Below are positions 1 through 11,480 of a stretch of DNA of 64,000 nucleotides, one piece after another. A program made the translations under genes and the position numbers. How positions within the stretch are numbered: position 1 is the first letter of the stretch; every line of letters begins with the position of its first letter. The notes under the pieces are model-generated. The model saw nothing but the letters and a program-made list of their open reading frames with translations, was not told the origin of the DNA and made no database searches. This stretch comes from Carposina sasakii (taxonomy: Eukaryota; Arthropoda; Insecta; Lepidoptera; Carposinidae), in the NCBI GenBank assembly GCA_014607495.2, contig CP053155.1, positions 9,362,001 through 9,426,000 of the forward strand, written 5' to 3'.

Positions 1-381
1 TGGGCCTGTGATGCGCATGCATATGCATTATGTTTGCATTGCTTTATGTGATTGATTGTACGCAAAATTATGTTATTGATCAACTATTGGTTGTGGCTTG
101 TGGCTCTCGTTTCATTAGTATTGTTTTGATTAAAATAAAATAACCACTGAGGAATATATTGTCCTTTTCACAACATGGAAAGGTAAATGAACTGTCTATT
201 TATTCTTTGTTAAAAGTTAGATGCTCTTTGTTAAAAAAAAAACTATTGTATGACATTGCTATTACAAAACGATTTCTAAAATTAAACACGATATTTCCCA
301 GTAAAACATATTTCATTATATTAAAATAACTTTAACATTGATTGAGATTAAGACTAGTCTAACATTGACAGATATTCTGTA
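1..381. other. No recognisable feature
   Basis: AT-rich DNA with short homopolymer runs. I see no open frame, inverted repeat or repeat-family match before the MITE that begins at 382. Confidence 0.5.
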
Positions 382-779
382 TACTGGGTGTAAAAAGACA
401 ACTTTGTTTTTTTAATACCGCGTATTCTTTCTAATATCACAATCATTTTTTTCTATGGAAGTACCCCGGGGAAACCACGGGTTTCCAAGATATTGAGGTC
501 CAAAGTTACATAAATATTATCGTTTTTTTTACATAAATCCATCTGAAATCGGTTAACAAACTTTTTTTCAAAGATACCATGTCAAAATGTTATAATGTTA
601 GTTTTGTAGGTACATTTGTACTTTGAGCATCAAACGAATACATTGCTTGCAATAAAATGACAGTATTTTTTCATAATTTTTTGTCGTTTCCCAGGGTTGG
701 TTTTATAGAAGAAAATGATCGTAACCTTACAAAGAATACGAGGTATTAAAAAAACATCGTTGTCTTTTTACACCCTGTA
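382..779. mobile_element. MITE with ~50-bp inverted ends and TA flanks
   Basis: The left end begins TACTGGGTGTAAAAAGACAA and the right end, read in reverse complement, begins TACAGGGTGTAAAAAGACAA. The arms stay matched for about 50 bp with only a few mismatches. The terminal TA on each side fits a Tc1/mariner-type target duplication, and the element is 398 bp. It has no coding frame, so it would be non-autonomous. An internal block at about 453-510 (TGGAAGTACC, then GGTTTCCAAGATATT, then GTCCAAAGTT) resembles the reverse complement of a block in the elements at 36486-36855 and 53500-53882, which links otherwise different families. The superfamily is inferred from the TA flank and the CAGGGTGT tip only. 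Confidence 0.8.
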
Positions 780-2500
780 GGTACATTTTTCTGTCAAACT
801 TACTTTTAAGTGTACAAAACTTTAGATTATTTTGTAATCTCTGTCTAATAATGTTTCTGGTATAACAACGTAAAATTTTCGATCATTGGTGTTTTCTAAC
901 CGCGAGTTTCTTACATTAAAAGCTAATATCGACCATCACCAACTTTAAGATAGACTAAAATTAACCAATAAATACTAGGTAGATAGGAACCTCAAAAATA
1001 TCCGCGAGATACAATCCAGATATCAAATCACATTCCGTTGGTATATCAATGGAATCAATAAACGTATCTAAGCCCGGTAGGTACAAGTTTCAAAACCCAA
1101 TAAATCATAAACTTTGTTTGACTACAGTTGACAGTGAAAATTAATTAACATTCCATGTAAAATAACAAAAAGACCAATCAGGTGTCTCTTGAGGGTACGC
1201 CTACATCAATTCATTTTATTTTGTGTTTTGTCAAAGATAATACAGGAAATTATATGACAACAGTTTACAACATTCAATACCTACCTACCTAAGGCACCAG
1301 TAAACGTGACAGTAAGTCACGTTTACTAGTGCTGGTTAGTTTTTCTATTAAAATGACGGCCGACGGGTGTAGGTAGTGACTCTGTCCGCCTGACTAGAGG
1401 CCATCAGAAAAGTAAAAAAAAACGCCATTTATAAAACACAAGTTAATCCCAGTCACTTTCTCGAAGGCTCATCAAGGCTTTTCAATTTAATAATAATAAT
1501 GTTTTAAATCTCTTAAAACATCTAAAGCTTACCTAATGAATAGAGAATATCAAAAACGTCCTTGTGAAAGTAAAAAATGCTATAAAACACAAGTTAGAGC
1601 TTAATCCGCAAAACCGAATTTACACATCACCTGTCGAAAAACGTCAACAAATTAGGCATTCCCATTCACAACGTCGCATTCACTTCTGCTTAGTAAGCTA
1701 ATCTTTGACATGCAGCCGCCTTATCTACAACAAGTTCGGTAGCCGATCGGTCGCTGGGCCGTTAGTAATTTGACAGTTCGGATGACAGATTACAACCACT
1801 CCACGGACCACCAAGGAAAGTGTCGCGACCGACGATACATTTTTGTGGAACAACCCACCTTAATTGGGGAGCTTCTGTGAAGATGGGGATTGGATAAGAT
1901 AGTGTTTAAGGCCGACGCTGGTTAATTATGAAGTATAGATATGTTTAAAGTTTTTTTGACATGAAAGAAGCATCAAATGATCAATAAATTAATTTCATTC
2001 AGGTCAATTTTATTAACTTTAATTAATGTCCGAAATTAGAAAATCACTTTTATCTACACACGAATCCTTATATTTTCCGTTACTGATATAACAGAGGACT
2101 TGATGAAATAGTTTATGTTAAAATAAAATCGATATCAGACTCTTAAGATATATTTCTTAAAACATCTGAACCTTAAACCATTTGTATACAATTAATAGTC
2201 GTGACCGACTCATTGTTTTCAATTTTGAAATCAACAGATTCAAAATTGCACAAAAATAATACCAAAATAGGTGTCAGCCATTAACGCAAGGCGGGAGGTC
2301 CGTTTCGTCAAATACAATAAATAGTTATCTAATTTCACAACGAACAAACGGCTGGTATTTAAATATAAATCGAAAGAGCGGAACACAATGGTGTAACCGA
2401 TAATTGAAAGCATTGATGAACTTTACACCGGCGACCTCATGAACGTGACAGATTAGAACGAAATCTGTTAGTAGAGATTTGTAGAGAGGTGTTACAACTA
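780..2500. other. Unassigned DNA with a GC-richer patch
   Basis: I see no gene or recognised repeat here. The patch at about 1690-1880 is clearly less AT-rich than its surroundings and contains no repeat I know. It could be a regulatory or conserved non-coding element, but conservation cannot be judged from one sequence. A short palindromic run lies near 1290-1330 (ACCAGTAAACGTGACAGTAA and its near-reverse GTCACGTTTACTAGTGCTGG). Confidence 0.3.
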
Positions 2501-2507
2501 AGCAGAC

Positions 2508-2600
2508 ATGGCGGCGGACTATGATTGCAGAGGCGAAGAAAGTAGGCAAGACCAGGAGCGAATTCAAATGCGAGGCTTAGAACCGAATGGGATGGCGGAG
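2508..2600 (+). CDS. Candidate first coding exon (unrecognised protein)
   Basis: An ATG in a fair context (GCAGACATGG) opens a 31-codon frame beginning MAADYDCRGEESRQDQER and ending in ATG GCG GAG, directly before GTATGT. GAG|GTATGT is a good match to an insect 5' splice site and would leave phase 0. Reading on through the donor gives a stop after seven more codons. The frame is charged and hydrophilic, with no signal peptide. Base composition across 2440-2620 is less AT-rich than the flanks and I recognise no repeat there. I do not recognise the peptide. A short frame plus a donor-like hexamer also arises by chance in 64 kb, so this is a candidate only. Confidence 0.27.
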
Positions 2601-2724
2601 GTATGTGGAGGTCTTTGCATCTAGGCTAGGAACATATGTCAAGTTACAACTTCCTGTATAGGTGAAGGGCTTCACTAGAATACATCTCCTCCAGTATAAA
2701 TCATCTTCATCACCTTCAAGAATA

Positions 2725-2790
2725 CATCAGCTGCATCTCCTTCAGTACCATGTCATAAGCTTGACTCAGGCACTTCGATTTATATTAGTT
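2725..2790 (+). repeat. Fragment of repeat family L
   Basis: The stretch ATCAGCTGCATCTCCTTCAG, followed by a degenerate TGTCATAAGCTTGACTCAGG, matches the start of the repeat seen in fuller form at 4712, 31056 and 38714. Only the first ~60 bp are recognisable. Confidence 0.55.
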
Positions 2791-2834
2791 TAAATACTTT
2801 AGTGTCGTTTCTTAGGCCCATTGGTATTATCTGT

Positions 2835-2885
2835 AGTTGCCTCTGTTGATCCTGGCTTACAGGAGTTGCAGTGGCCAACTTTTTC
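2835..2885 (+). repeat. Short interspersed repeat, partner at 43157-43205
   Basis: TGCCTCTGTTGATCCTGGCT and the following TACAGGAGTTGCA recur in reverse complement at 43157-43205 with few changes. No inverted ends or target duplications are visible, so the class is unknown. Confidence 0.5.
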
Positions 2886-3654
2886 TGTTGTAAATAAAAT
2901 TCTAAGGTCATATTTTCGTAAGCAACTTATTTTATCTGTAATACTTATAATATAGAAAGCTCATTGAAAATTCTGTAAAGCCTGTATTATTTAACAGCTC
3001 TATAAAAATATCGTTATATGTCGGATTAGGCAAGTCACCGTCTGTCGTCATATCTAATGCCAATTAAAAAAGATTTTCGATTGTTAATCTTTGTTTGGAT
3101 CAGACTAATGTGGTTTAGAATAATCAGACATAACTGTGTCTGTACTCGTTGTTACTTATTAGAAAAATAACAACGCTTTAACTTTTTTTCTTACCGATAA
3201 ACAGTTTCTAATAAGAGATGAGGATAAAGTTTTTTTGGAATAAGCTTTTAATAGGATTTTTTTTTAATCTCCGTCAATTCCGTTGTTGCTATCATAAAAT
3301 ACAAAATCTCAAAACAGTATATCACCTATATCAAAATCGTCAACAGACAGATTTCTCGAAACCAAAAAAAAAAAAATATTTGTATCGGGAAGCAAGTCAA
3401 AAGGATGCCGTTCAAAATATCTTCTGTTTTACACAGGTCAAGTATGGCCGGAATGTCTCCCAACTAATTAATATAAACGGATACAATGGAAACGTAACGT
3501 GATACAGCTGACACGATCGACGGAATTAGCGGGAAATACCAGGCATTCAGTCATATTCTGTTGGAGATAGGATGTGGTTATGCAACAGAATATAAATAAA
3601 GTTACAACTATTTCCCATTACTAGCTCTCTTACTAAGTGGTCATATCATAAGCT

Positions 3655-3812
3655 ATATAGTCCATGAATTCGTCCGCGTAAACTTCAAAATCATCGTTAT
3701 TTCCCATTCCCGTGGAAATTCATATTATTAAACTTTGTGGATAGGTTCTCTATAGTAGGCTATACTATAGCATTTTTCTTAATATATCCTTTTTATTACA
3801 CCCTTTATAACT
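3655..3812. mobile_element. Degenerate family-A piece joined to half of a family-F MITE
   Basis: 3662-3722 has AATTCGTCCGCGTAAACTTC and a following CCCGTGGAAATT, a decayed version of the repeat seen at 19307 and 37303. From about 3734 the sequence GGTTCTCTATAGTAGGCTAT, then TTATTACACCCTTTATAA, matches the right half of the palindromic family-F element (compare 54560-54627). The left half is missing. Confidence 0.5.
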
Positions 3813-3814
3813 TT

Positions 3815-4710
3815 GGAAACTTCATTGGATTTTGCGCTCTCAAAATAGCGATATATTACAGCACAGCAAGATAATGTGGAAGCCATTTGCCATAAATCAA
3901 GCATGTTAATGATTGTTAATTAAGTAACATTACATAACACCATCCACTGCAGTATTCAGTGAGGTTTACCGAGCTATATGGCGGCGTACCTGAGCAATGG
4001 TGAACGCCATCGATAGTGACGCCAATTAATATGTCGCGATCACACGCCGATACTAAATTCCGTTTAGGTCATTAGTCAGGTGTACAGTCACTCATATGAT
4101 ATTTCGCATCGTACTGCAAGCCGGAAATTGGGTACGTGATGATGTTGCTTAGGCTACTTGTGATTGAATAAGGCTGTACTAATTTTGATCGTGTCTTACT
4201 ATTGTGGGTCAGTCCATAGTTCAGTGATGTATCAACTTTCTTGGTGTGTCATTTGACTTTCGTCATTATGTGGTTTTGCAAAAGAAAATGGAATTGGAAA
4301 GTTCTGTATTACATGTCACACATTCAGCCTGGAATAATGTGCTATAAGCCAAAGTACCAATGATTCTGTTACTTACATTTATAAAATTATCTGGCTGACT
4401 GATTGTAAAAGAATGAATATTCTACAAGTTGTTCTATTGAAGAACGACAAAGTTAAGAAAAACAAAATAAGAAATTAGTAAAATAGTCTCGATTTCTTAG
4501 TAAAAATCAACAATCATTCGAAAAACAATATTGTATGTGTCTACTGTTTTACTTGCTAACAGCACTAAAAATACATTGAGAAGACACGGGATCAGAACGG
4601 AATACAAAATAAATGAAATATTCATCTGATCCCGCGACGGGATCGGATAGGAATGAAATTATAAAATCAAATATAACGGATCCTTTGCGGGATCTCTTGC
4701 TGGGATCGAT
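3815..4710. other. Unassigned, with a GC-richer patch near 3950-4100
   Basis: No gene or repeat identified. The patch at 3950-4100 (GCGGCGTACC, CGCCATCGATAGTGACGCCA) is less AT-rich and contains the homeodomain-type core CCAATTAAT. It is a possible regulatory element on composition alone. Confidence 0.25.
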
Positions 4711-4711
4711 A

Positions 4712-4872
4712 CGTCAGCTGCATCTCCCTCCGTGGATGTCGTAAGAGTCGGCTAAGGAACTCGGGCATTGTCTCAGGCGATAGTAACCTATCATTGATCA
4801 TTGACATCTATCCCCTCTATGCTAAACATGACTTCTGGATCTCCTTTCTGATCCTGCAGTTCTGGCTACAAC
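4712..4872 (+). repeat. Family L interspersed repeat
   Basis: This is one of the fuller copies of the commonest repeat here. In order it has GTCAGCTGCATCTCCCTCCG, GTCGTAAGAGTCGGCTAAGG, the CTCAGGCGATAG block, ATTGATCATTGACATCTATC, then GATCTCCTTTCTGATCCTGC leading to AGTTCTGGCTA. No terminal inverted repeat or obvious target duplication is visible. That would suit a Helitron-like or very old retroposed origin, but I cannot assign the class. Other copies: 2725, 28628, 31056, 38714, 42035, 45417, 49728, 55925, 61745, 63813. Confidence 0.75.
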
Positions 4873-7800
4873 ATTTCGGAAAAACAGCCGCGTTGATATG
4901 TCTATATCTAATTGATGTATGTTTGCGTTTTTCGCCAAATATAATAATTAATAGATCCTTAGATATTTATTCCAAATAATTTACGTATTTTCCCACGGTT
5001 AAGTCACATTAGCAAAATGAACTAAGTAAGCTTCTGTAACGTCGTTAGTAAATCATTTTGTCAGGCTTTGGACGAGCCTAGCCGCAATTATTGCAATTAA
5101 GGCTAAACAACGATTAGACGCGGTCTTTGTTCTCCAAAATGATGAGGATCGTGGGATTTGGGACAAAGTTTTTGACTTTATTTAAATAAATAGTAATTTT
5201 TTCTTTTAGTTGAGCATAATTTGAAGTTGGAAAATAAATAATGTGTTGACAGTTTGAATAACCTAGTTGGAATTATTTATAATAAAGATACATGTCCTGA
5301 AAGATTCACCAAAGCCGATGCAACTACTGAAGCTAGTTTGTCATAATGTGGGAGAGAGAGTTAAAAAGAGTGATATAGACCTATAAGTATATTTATAAGC
5401 AAACACAATTTAATACAAATAATTATCAATGAAGACATAAACTTTCTAATAAAACGAATTGAAGTTTAAAAAACTTTGCTCTGTTCTAATAATAAATTGC
5501 GCAATAGGCATAAAGGTCAGAATCTAGTTGATTTAACTGAAGTAAACCGCGTGTTGGAAAGGTCATCAGGTCTTAGTCATGTTGTAGAGAGAACAGTGAG
5601 ACGCACTATTAGGATGCTACTAATTATAATACAAGGAGGACAATCAAGTCTATTGGGTTATTTCCCGTCCACTAATGATGAGTGTGATTCCGAGAAGACC
5701 GCTTGAGTCAACTCAAATCTTGAATCTAATTAATTCTCCTCACGAATCCGGCGGTATTTGCCTAATTAAATTTTGCAAAGGTAAATCTGGTTCGATCGAA
5801 GTTGCAAAATAGGTTTAGATTGAAAATTTAATTTTGGTCTGAAATAATTTAGGACCTTAATAAACTTGAATAATATTAGGCGATCAGAGTGTGTAATAGC
5901 TGAAAGTTTGTTAAAACAATTCAAATTCTTACGATATACACATTTAAAACATAAACATTCACTAAACACTGTTAAAAATCCCGTAGTCATATTTCAAAAT
6001 GTTAATAATGAACCCTATACTCTGACGGTTCGAGATCGCGCTAAGACTTCAATCTAAAGAGGCTGCATTTGCATAAAATCATTAGTAAGCACAATGGTGT
6101 GCAGGCTGGGACACGGAGAGGAGACACCTTATTAATGCCTCACCTGGAACGATCATTAATCAATACATTCCTCCATTACCGCTTCCTTACCAAATACTAA
6201 AGCAAGTTTTAAGACACAGCGTTCAATGAACAGCAAACACCGCGTTCAAGACGTGATGAAAACTGTCGAAAGAGTGAATGTGGTAAAGGAGCCGAGTCGC
6301 TTCTCGAATATGATTTATCATCGTTCATTAGGCGAGTTTGTCCGCAACGACAACAGATGGGGCTGATAGCACTTGGCAGGGTGGCCGCTATGTTATTATT
6401 TTTATTGCCAGATTTCAAAGAATAATACTTGAGGTATGCATCCACTAATGAACAACCCTTTTTGGGCACGACATGATGGATAGAATTAATGTCATTCCTA
6501 TTGTTGATTGGAGACAGTTCCGTGCTTAGATATGAGAGTCAATGATTTATCAATGGGTTTACATTAATTTTTGGGACTTGACACTTGAATTGTACGATTC
6601 TAAGAAGTTCGATATTGTTGATTAGCGTATTTTTTCTTTGGCCTAATGACATTGGGTGTCTATATTAACATACAATGGATCTAGCCTAAAATGGTATTAA
6701 ACCTTTTGAATATTGACGTAACAATTAAATTAAATTTGTTATATAAAATGATCTAGGATTGACTAACATTATGTTATATAAAATAATATTTTTTATCTAG
6801 GTATTTCTTTTGTACATGACAATTAACTTTTCTATAGAGTCTCAAAAAATAAGCTAAAATTGACATGATTCCTGTGAAATACTTTTAAAGTTTTGAACGG
6901 ATCAAAAAGATCGCGTAATATTACACATGGTGTACTACCTACCTATATTGTTACTATATATACTTTAAAATAAAATTTATATAAAACAATCAAGGAGAAG
7001 AATAAAAATACCTTACAATTAACGTATTTACGAAGGTTTTATCATTGTAATAACGTCATAGCAGTATTTTTTACAAGTGACAACCCTAATCACTGAACTA
7101 CTAATAAATATTTTCATAGTCACTCTCAATGCGTCCATGCTAAATCCTCTTACTGTATAAGGACATGCCCATATGCATAGATAAGCCAGCTCAATGCTAA
7201 TCTACTAGCAGAGAGTGCTATGATTTTGGCCGTACTTGATGGATTACTTTAATAAAACAATCACTTTTACTATTATTACTGTTACATTCTACTACAGTTT
7301 CACTATAGATAAATAATTTTAGTACCTATGTGATTGTCTAATTACTAGTCATATAATAATACCTTATAGAACCTATTCCAGAGTTAAAATTCCAATATAA
7401 TTTGCACAAGTTTTTAAAGAAAAGTTTTATTTTTTAACATTAGAACTTGTCACTGGACGTCATACTTAATTGTCTGCGCCCGCGCAATGCTCTGACGATT
7501 CTTAAAACTGCATCTTTAACGCGTCGACAGTCGTGTTCGAACCGTAATTAAAGTGCCTCGGATTTGCATCCGCAGCGAGTAAAAGGTCTGTCATGTATCC
7601 GAGAAATTAAAAATGGCTGCTGGCTCTTTTGTTTTGATATCCGATTGTTTTATTATATTTTGTGCAATGTAAATGGAATATGGCATGGTAACATGAAGTT
7701 CAGGATAATTCTGAACTAGTTTATTGTAAAAGTGGTGTTACTCTATATTTTTTAAATACATATATTAGTGTAAACTGTTGATGTGTCTTAATAAATAAAT

Positions 7801-7925
7801 AAATTGCCTGATAGTATCACATGGAGTCCTATTCTATCTCCTTTCCCCCTCCTATCTCTTATTATAAAAGCAAAGTCTTATTAAATTAATAAATAAAAAA
7901 ATATAAATATTGAATGAATGATTTT
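4873..7925. other. Three kilobases without a supported gene
   Basis: Nothing here is convincingly coding. The frame at 5476-5706 (+, 76 codons, no ATG start) contains LSHVVERTVRRTIR, which reads like a helix-turn-helix, but nothing around it supports a transposon or exon. Around 6090-6460 the DNA is less AT-rich and shows no known repeat, so it may be a conserved non-coding segment. The rest is AT-rich with no structure I could name. Confidence 0.3.
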
Positions 7926-8010
7926 TAGGGTTTCGTACCTCAAAAGGAAAAACGGATCACTTTGTTGTCCGTCCGTCTGTCTGTAAAGACGCTTTTTCTC
8001 AAGAACGCAT
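7926..8010 (+). repeat. Fragment of a common lepidopteran repeat
   Basis: AGGGTTTCGTACCTCAAAAG, then ACGGATCACTTTGTTGTCCG and CGTCTGTCTGTAAAGAC. From memory this block is widespread in lepidopteran genomes and belongs to the same broad family as the longer copy at 57544-57990, which starts and ends with the AGGGTTCCGTA motif. Confidence 0.55.
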
Positions 8011-8089
8011 GAAGGTGAAGGTAGAGGAAGCATATATATCAGAAAGAGTATATTTCTTCTTCCTACCCCTTTCATCTTTCTAGTCTGTT

Positions 8090-8230
8090 TTCATCCACTT
8101 GTGTTAAGCGCAGTTTTGCTACATCTGTCGGTTTTGCCTTACGAGTATACTCACTTCCAGTATTCGCATATCCTCTTCCGTAAACTCATTTTTACACATC
8201 TTGGGCCTTCCTCTACCCTTTTAACCACCC
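8090..8230 (-). pseudogene. Possible C-terminal scrap of a non-LTR retrotransposon
   Basis: On the minus strand an open stretch reads KGRGRPKMCKNEFTEEDMRI and continues a further dozen or so codons to a stop. The GRGRPK...EEDMR pattern resembles the segment just after the reverse transcriptase domain of RTE-like elements, where GRPRK-W...VKEDM is usual. The conserved tryptophan is not present. No other part of such an element is visible upstream or downstream. The identification rests on one short motif, so it is weak. Confidence 0.3.
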
Positions 8231-10860
8231 GCATCCATCCATGTTTACGATGAAGATGTTGTAATACAAACACAAAAATAAGAGCACTGTCAACAGTTGA
8301 AAGTCAAGGCTGCATAATTCACTTCACAGAAATCCTTCGTGATAGCTTCACTTGTATTTTTAATTAATTTGGTGCACGAAGTTGCCACTTTTTGTCACGA
8401 CACAACAACACATAGCGGCTGGTGACATACTTCAAAATGTCACCAAATAAGCATTTAGGATTATCGGTAATCGCTACTTTGTTGGAAGTTATTTGTTGTT
8501 ATTTAGTTGTTATTTACATAAGGTTTATACATAGGATAATATGCAATATGGTGGTATAACACATTATTTAAAATTTTAGATACCATTCAAACCGAGAGAG
8601 CATGACTTATATTTTTTTCTGAGTGAGGCTTACAGGCATACCTAGTATATTCAAGAGCTTTTATCATTCTGTCAGCGCCGAAATTAGATACTCACTTATT
8701 TTGGGGTGCTAAGATTATGTTTATTTATTTTTAATTATTATTTAAAAATAAAACCACAAAATTAGGGTAAATTGTTTTAATATTTGCAATTTTGTGGATA
8801 TTTATGTTTAAATTCCTCTTATTAAAATTTATTAGAATTTCTTGAACTCTCCTACATCAAAATTATCTATTATTTTCCTCAAATCCAAGTTCCAAGCCCT
8901 TATTAATGCTAACAGTGTGTGAAAAACCACAGTACCACACGATATTCTGTGCACGGTTTAGTTACCGATGTCGTAACGTTCCAATTAGGTGCTCATTTGT
9001 GTCAAACGTGCATTGTAATCCTATTCTTCGGAGAACAATCGCCTGATTGTGTGCCGGCTTTTGGAAAGTTGTCTAGAACTCGTCGATCCAGCCAAAATCC
9101 ACTCCTCAGTCCCGAGACATTCAAATTCAGATCCACCGATTAACATAGTACACTCCCATCGAACTAAGCCAGGCGGGGTAATGCCACACAATGAACCAAA
9201 TGCCATAACATCATCAAACAATTTCAAAATCTGATCCAATGCATAACGAATGGAGTTGATAAATAGTTTAAATTAACCGATTTAATGCGGGTCACCCACA
9301 ACAGAGTGACTAAGCTGAATCTCCTCGTAATGATAATTGAACTGGCAAACACCCAGGCTGGACTATCAGCTTCATCTACTCCGGCCGGCTATGGAAACTA
9401 TATGACTTGCGCTATTGTATTTATGATTGTTTTTTTGTGTTTTATTTCTTGTCTGCCAACACAATCTTTAGCGTTCTGATTAACTTCGAGCTTCACCGCT
9501 GTGAATATTGTTTCAAATGCTAACCTGTTAGGCGATTGAATTCCTTAGTCATTGGATGTTATCGATGTATTCCTATTAATTAAATATAAAAACTAATACT
9601 TCTCTTCACTACGCATTCGAAGTACAAAATTAGACTTTAGAATATAAAGGTAACGTTTTGGATTTGGTCTACGTTAATATGGATAATTAATTTGCTAAAA
9701 TCTCACGACAACATTTGTAAATAAACTGAGCTCTAAAGGCAAACACAATATAAACAATGTTGCACAACTTGTAGAAACAAATATAAACAAGCAGATATCT
9801 ATTGTTAAAGGTTAAGTACTTAATTGAATTTTCGTAATAATTTAGAACAATGTAGTTTATTTTAATATAGATTAACGAGCAATGACTTGACGTGGGCCCC
9901 AAATCTGAAATATCTTTGACCGGTTGAGAAACAAGTTTATTATTTACGTTCTGACTCATGTCGCGTAAGGATTAACAACTTTATTTTCTTAGGTTGACGA
10001 TCCCTTATATTGTTATGATGTGTTTCAATAATTTTGTCAAAATCCATAGTGTGCGTCGTTGCATTAAAATTAGTTCGAATAGTATTAATATGTATTAGTG
10101 TCAGCCTTTTTACACTATTGGTTATTGGTTCATGTTCATTGTTATTTATAGTATTCTTGAATCTATAATTTTATTTATATTAAACATAGATAGATATTTT
10201 GTTCGTCACTTTGTCAGTTTTATTGAATACAAATCTTTTTGGTAAAGGTTTTGTTTACTTTTAACAACTTCGGATAATCAGAAGCAAAAGAATGAATGAG
10301 AGAAGACAAGCAAGGAAATGGTATAGGCGTCAATATACTTTCAATTGCTATGATTGAAATGATTCAGTAATGTAGTCGTACATAAATAAAGTATGCGTTT
10401 TTAATGTCTAGTTAGTTAAACTATTACTAAAATTTCATATTTTTCAACAACGAAAAATACCTGCAAACATCCAAAAACTAATTACAAAGTTACATATATC
10501 GTAACAAACCGATATTCGTACTTGTCACTCATAGTGATATATGCTTTCGTTTAATTTCTCAACGACCAATAAAACTGCGCAATAAATATCTCCACTCATT
10601 GTGTATCTCAGTTTCGACTCTTTTACGACCTGCGTCAGATTGTTTCGCTTTTTTCCAAATGACAACAGAATCGAGTTCAGGATCTTCGTTTATTTTACGG
10701 ACCATGAGTTACGTTTCATTTTGTTCGTTATAGCCATTTCCGAAATGAATTGGATTAGATTTTAATAATTATGGCAAAAATTGGCGATACATTGTTACAA
10801 AAATAATAGTAGATAGTGCCTATAATATTATTTCATTTTAATCCCTTTACCAGGTCCCTA
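8231..10860. other. Unassigned; both-strands-open patch at 8.9-9.5 kb
   Basis: Within 8919-9479 the DNA is less AT-rich, and overlapping frames of 60-74 codons are open on both strands (for example 9021-9239 minus, 8919-9143 and 9285-9479 plus). The last ends in a hydrophobic stretch, CAIVFMIVFLCFISCL. None has a recognised domain or convincing splice sites. It could be a decayed coding or transposon segment. 8488-8517 has a short GTTATTT-based direct repeat. Nothing else stands out. Confidence 0.3.
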
Positions 10861-10925
10861 CCAAAAGTAAGAAACATCCATCCATCCGTACTCACAAACT
10901 TTTGCGTTTATAATATTAGTAGGAC
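10861..10925 (+). repeat. 3' end fragment of repeat family A
   Basis: AACATCCATCCATCCGTACT, then CACAAACTTTTGCGTTTATA and ATATTAGTAGGA, match the far end of the full copies at 19307-19550 and 37303-37515. The body of the element is missing. Confidence 0.65.
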
Positions 10926-11417
10926 GCTTAAAAACAACACAGGTCGTTAAACCCTGATCACAAACAATTGAAGGGAATGCGGATTCGATTCGCGACCGAT
11001 TGTTTTAATTGCTTCATGATATGACCAAGTATGGTAGTGTCAGAGGTGAAGAATAATTAATGTGTCATTAGTACCGATTATGATAAGCGGGCCAATATTC
11101 GTGAAATTAGGGAACATGATAATGAAGATAAGGCTATTGATGACATAGAGGAGGTAAACACAATATAAATATGTTTTAGGTTTGTTTAACCTAAGGATAC
11201 TTTTAACTAGTAGGTACAGGTACAATAATATATACAGGTAAAATTACACACAAATAATTCTCCATGTCTCGTCCAGCTGGGAATAAGTACTACTAAGAGT
11301 CGGTACAATTTTTTTTTCAAATTCCTTGCTCTTTTAGGTACTTACCCATTAAATTTTCTCATTGCTAGCGATTACAGGAATTGAAATGACTATAAATATG
11401 AGTACAATAAATTACTT

Positions 11418-11480
11418 TACTAGCTGTTGCCCGAGACTTCGTCCGCGTGGACCACAGTGGCCTATCCTTCTTCGTACCTA
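11418..11480 (+). repeat. 5' end fragment of repeat family A
   Basis: CTAGCTGTTGCCCGAGACTT then CGTCCGCGTGGACC is the characteristic start of family A, very common in lepidopteran DNA. It sits 500 bp downstream of the 3' fragment at 10861, so the two are separate partial copies and not one element. Confidence 0.7.

Noticed and set aside
3218..3502. 94-codon frame (+)
   Set aside because: Lysine, asparagine and phenylalanine-rich translation of A/T runs, no domain, no splice support.
5476..5706. Frame containing LSHVVERTVRRTIR, like a transposase helix-turn-helix
   Set aside because: No start codon, no catalytic domain downstream, and no inverted ends around it. The motif alone is too short.
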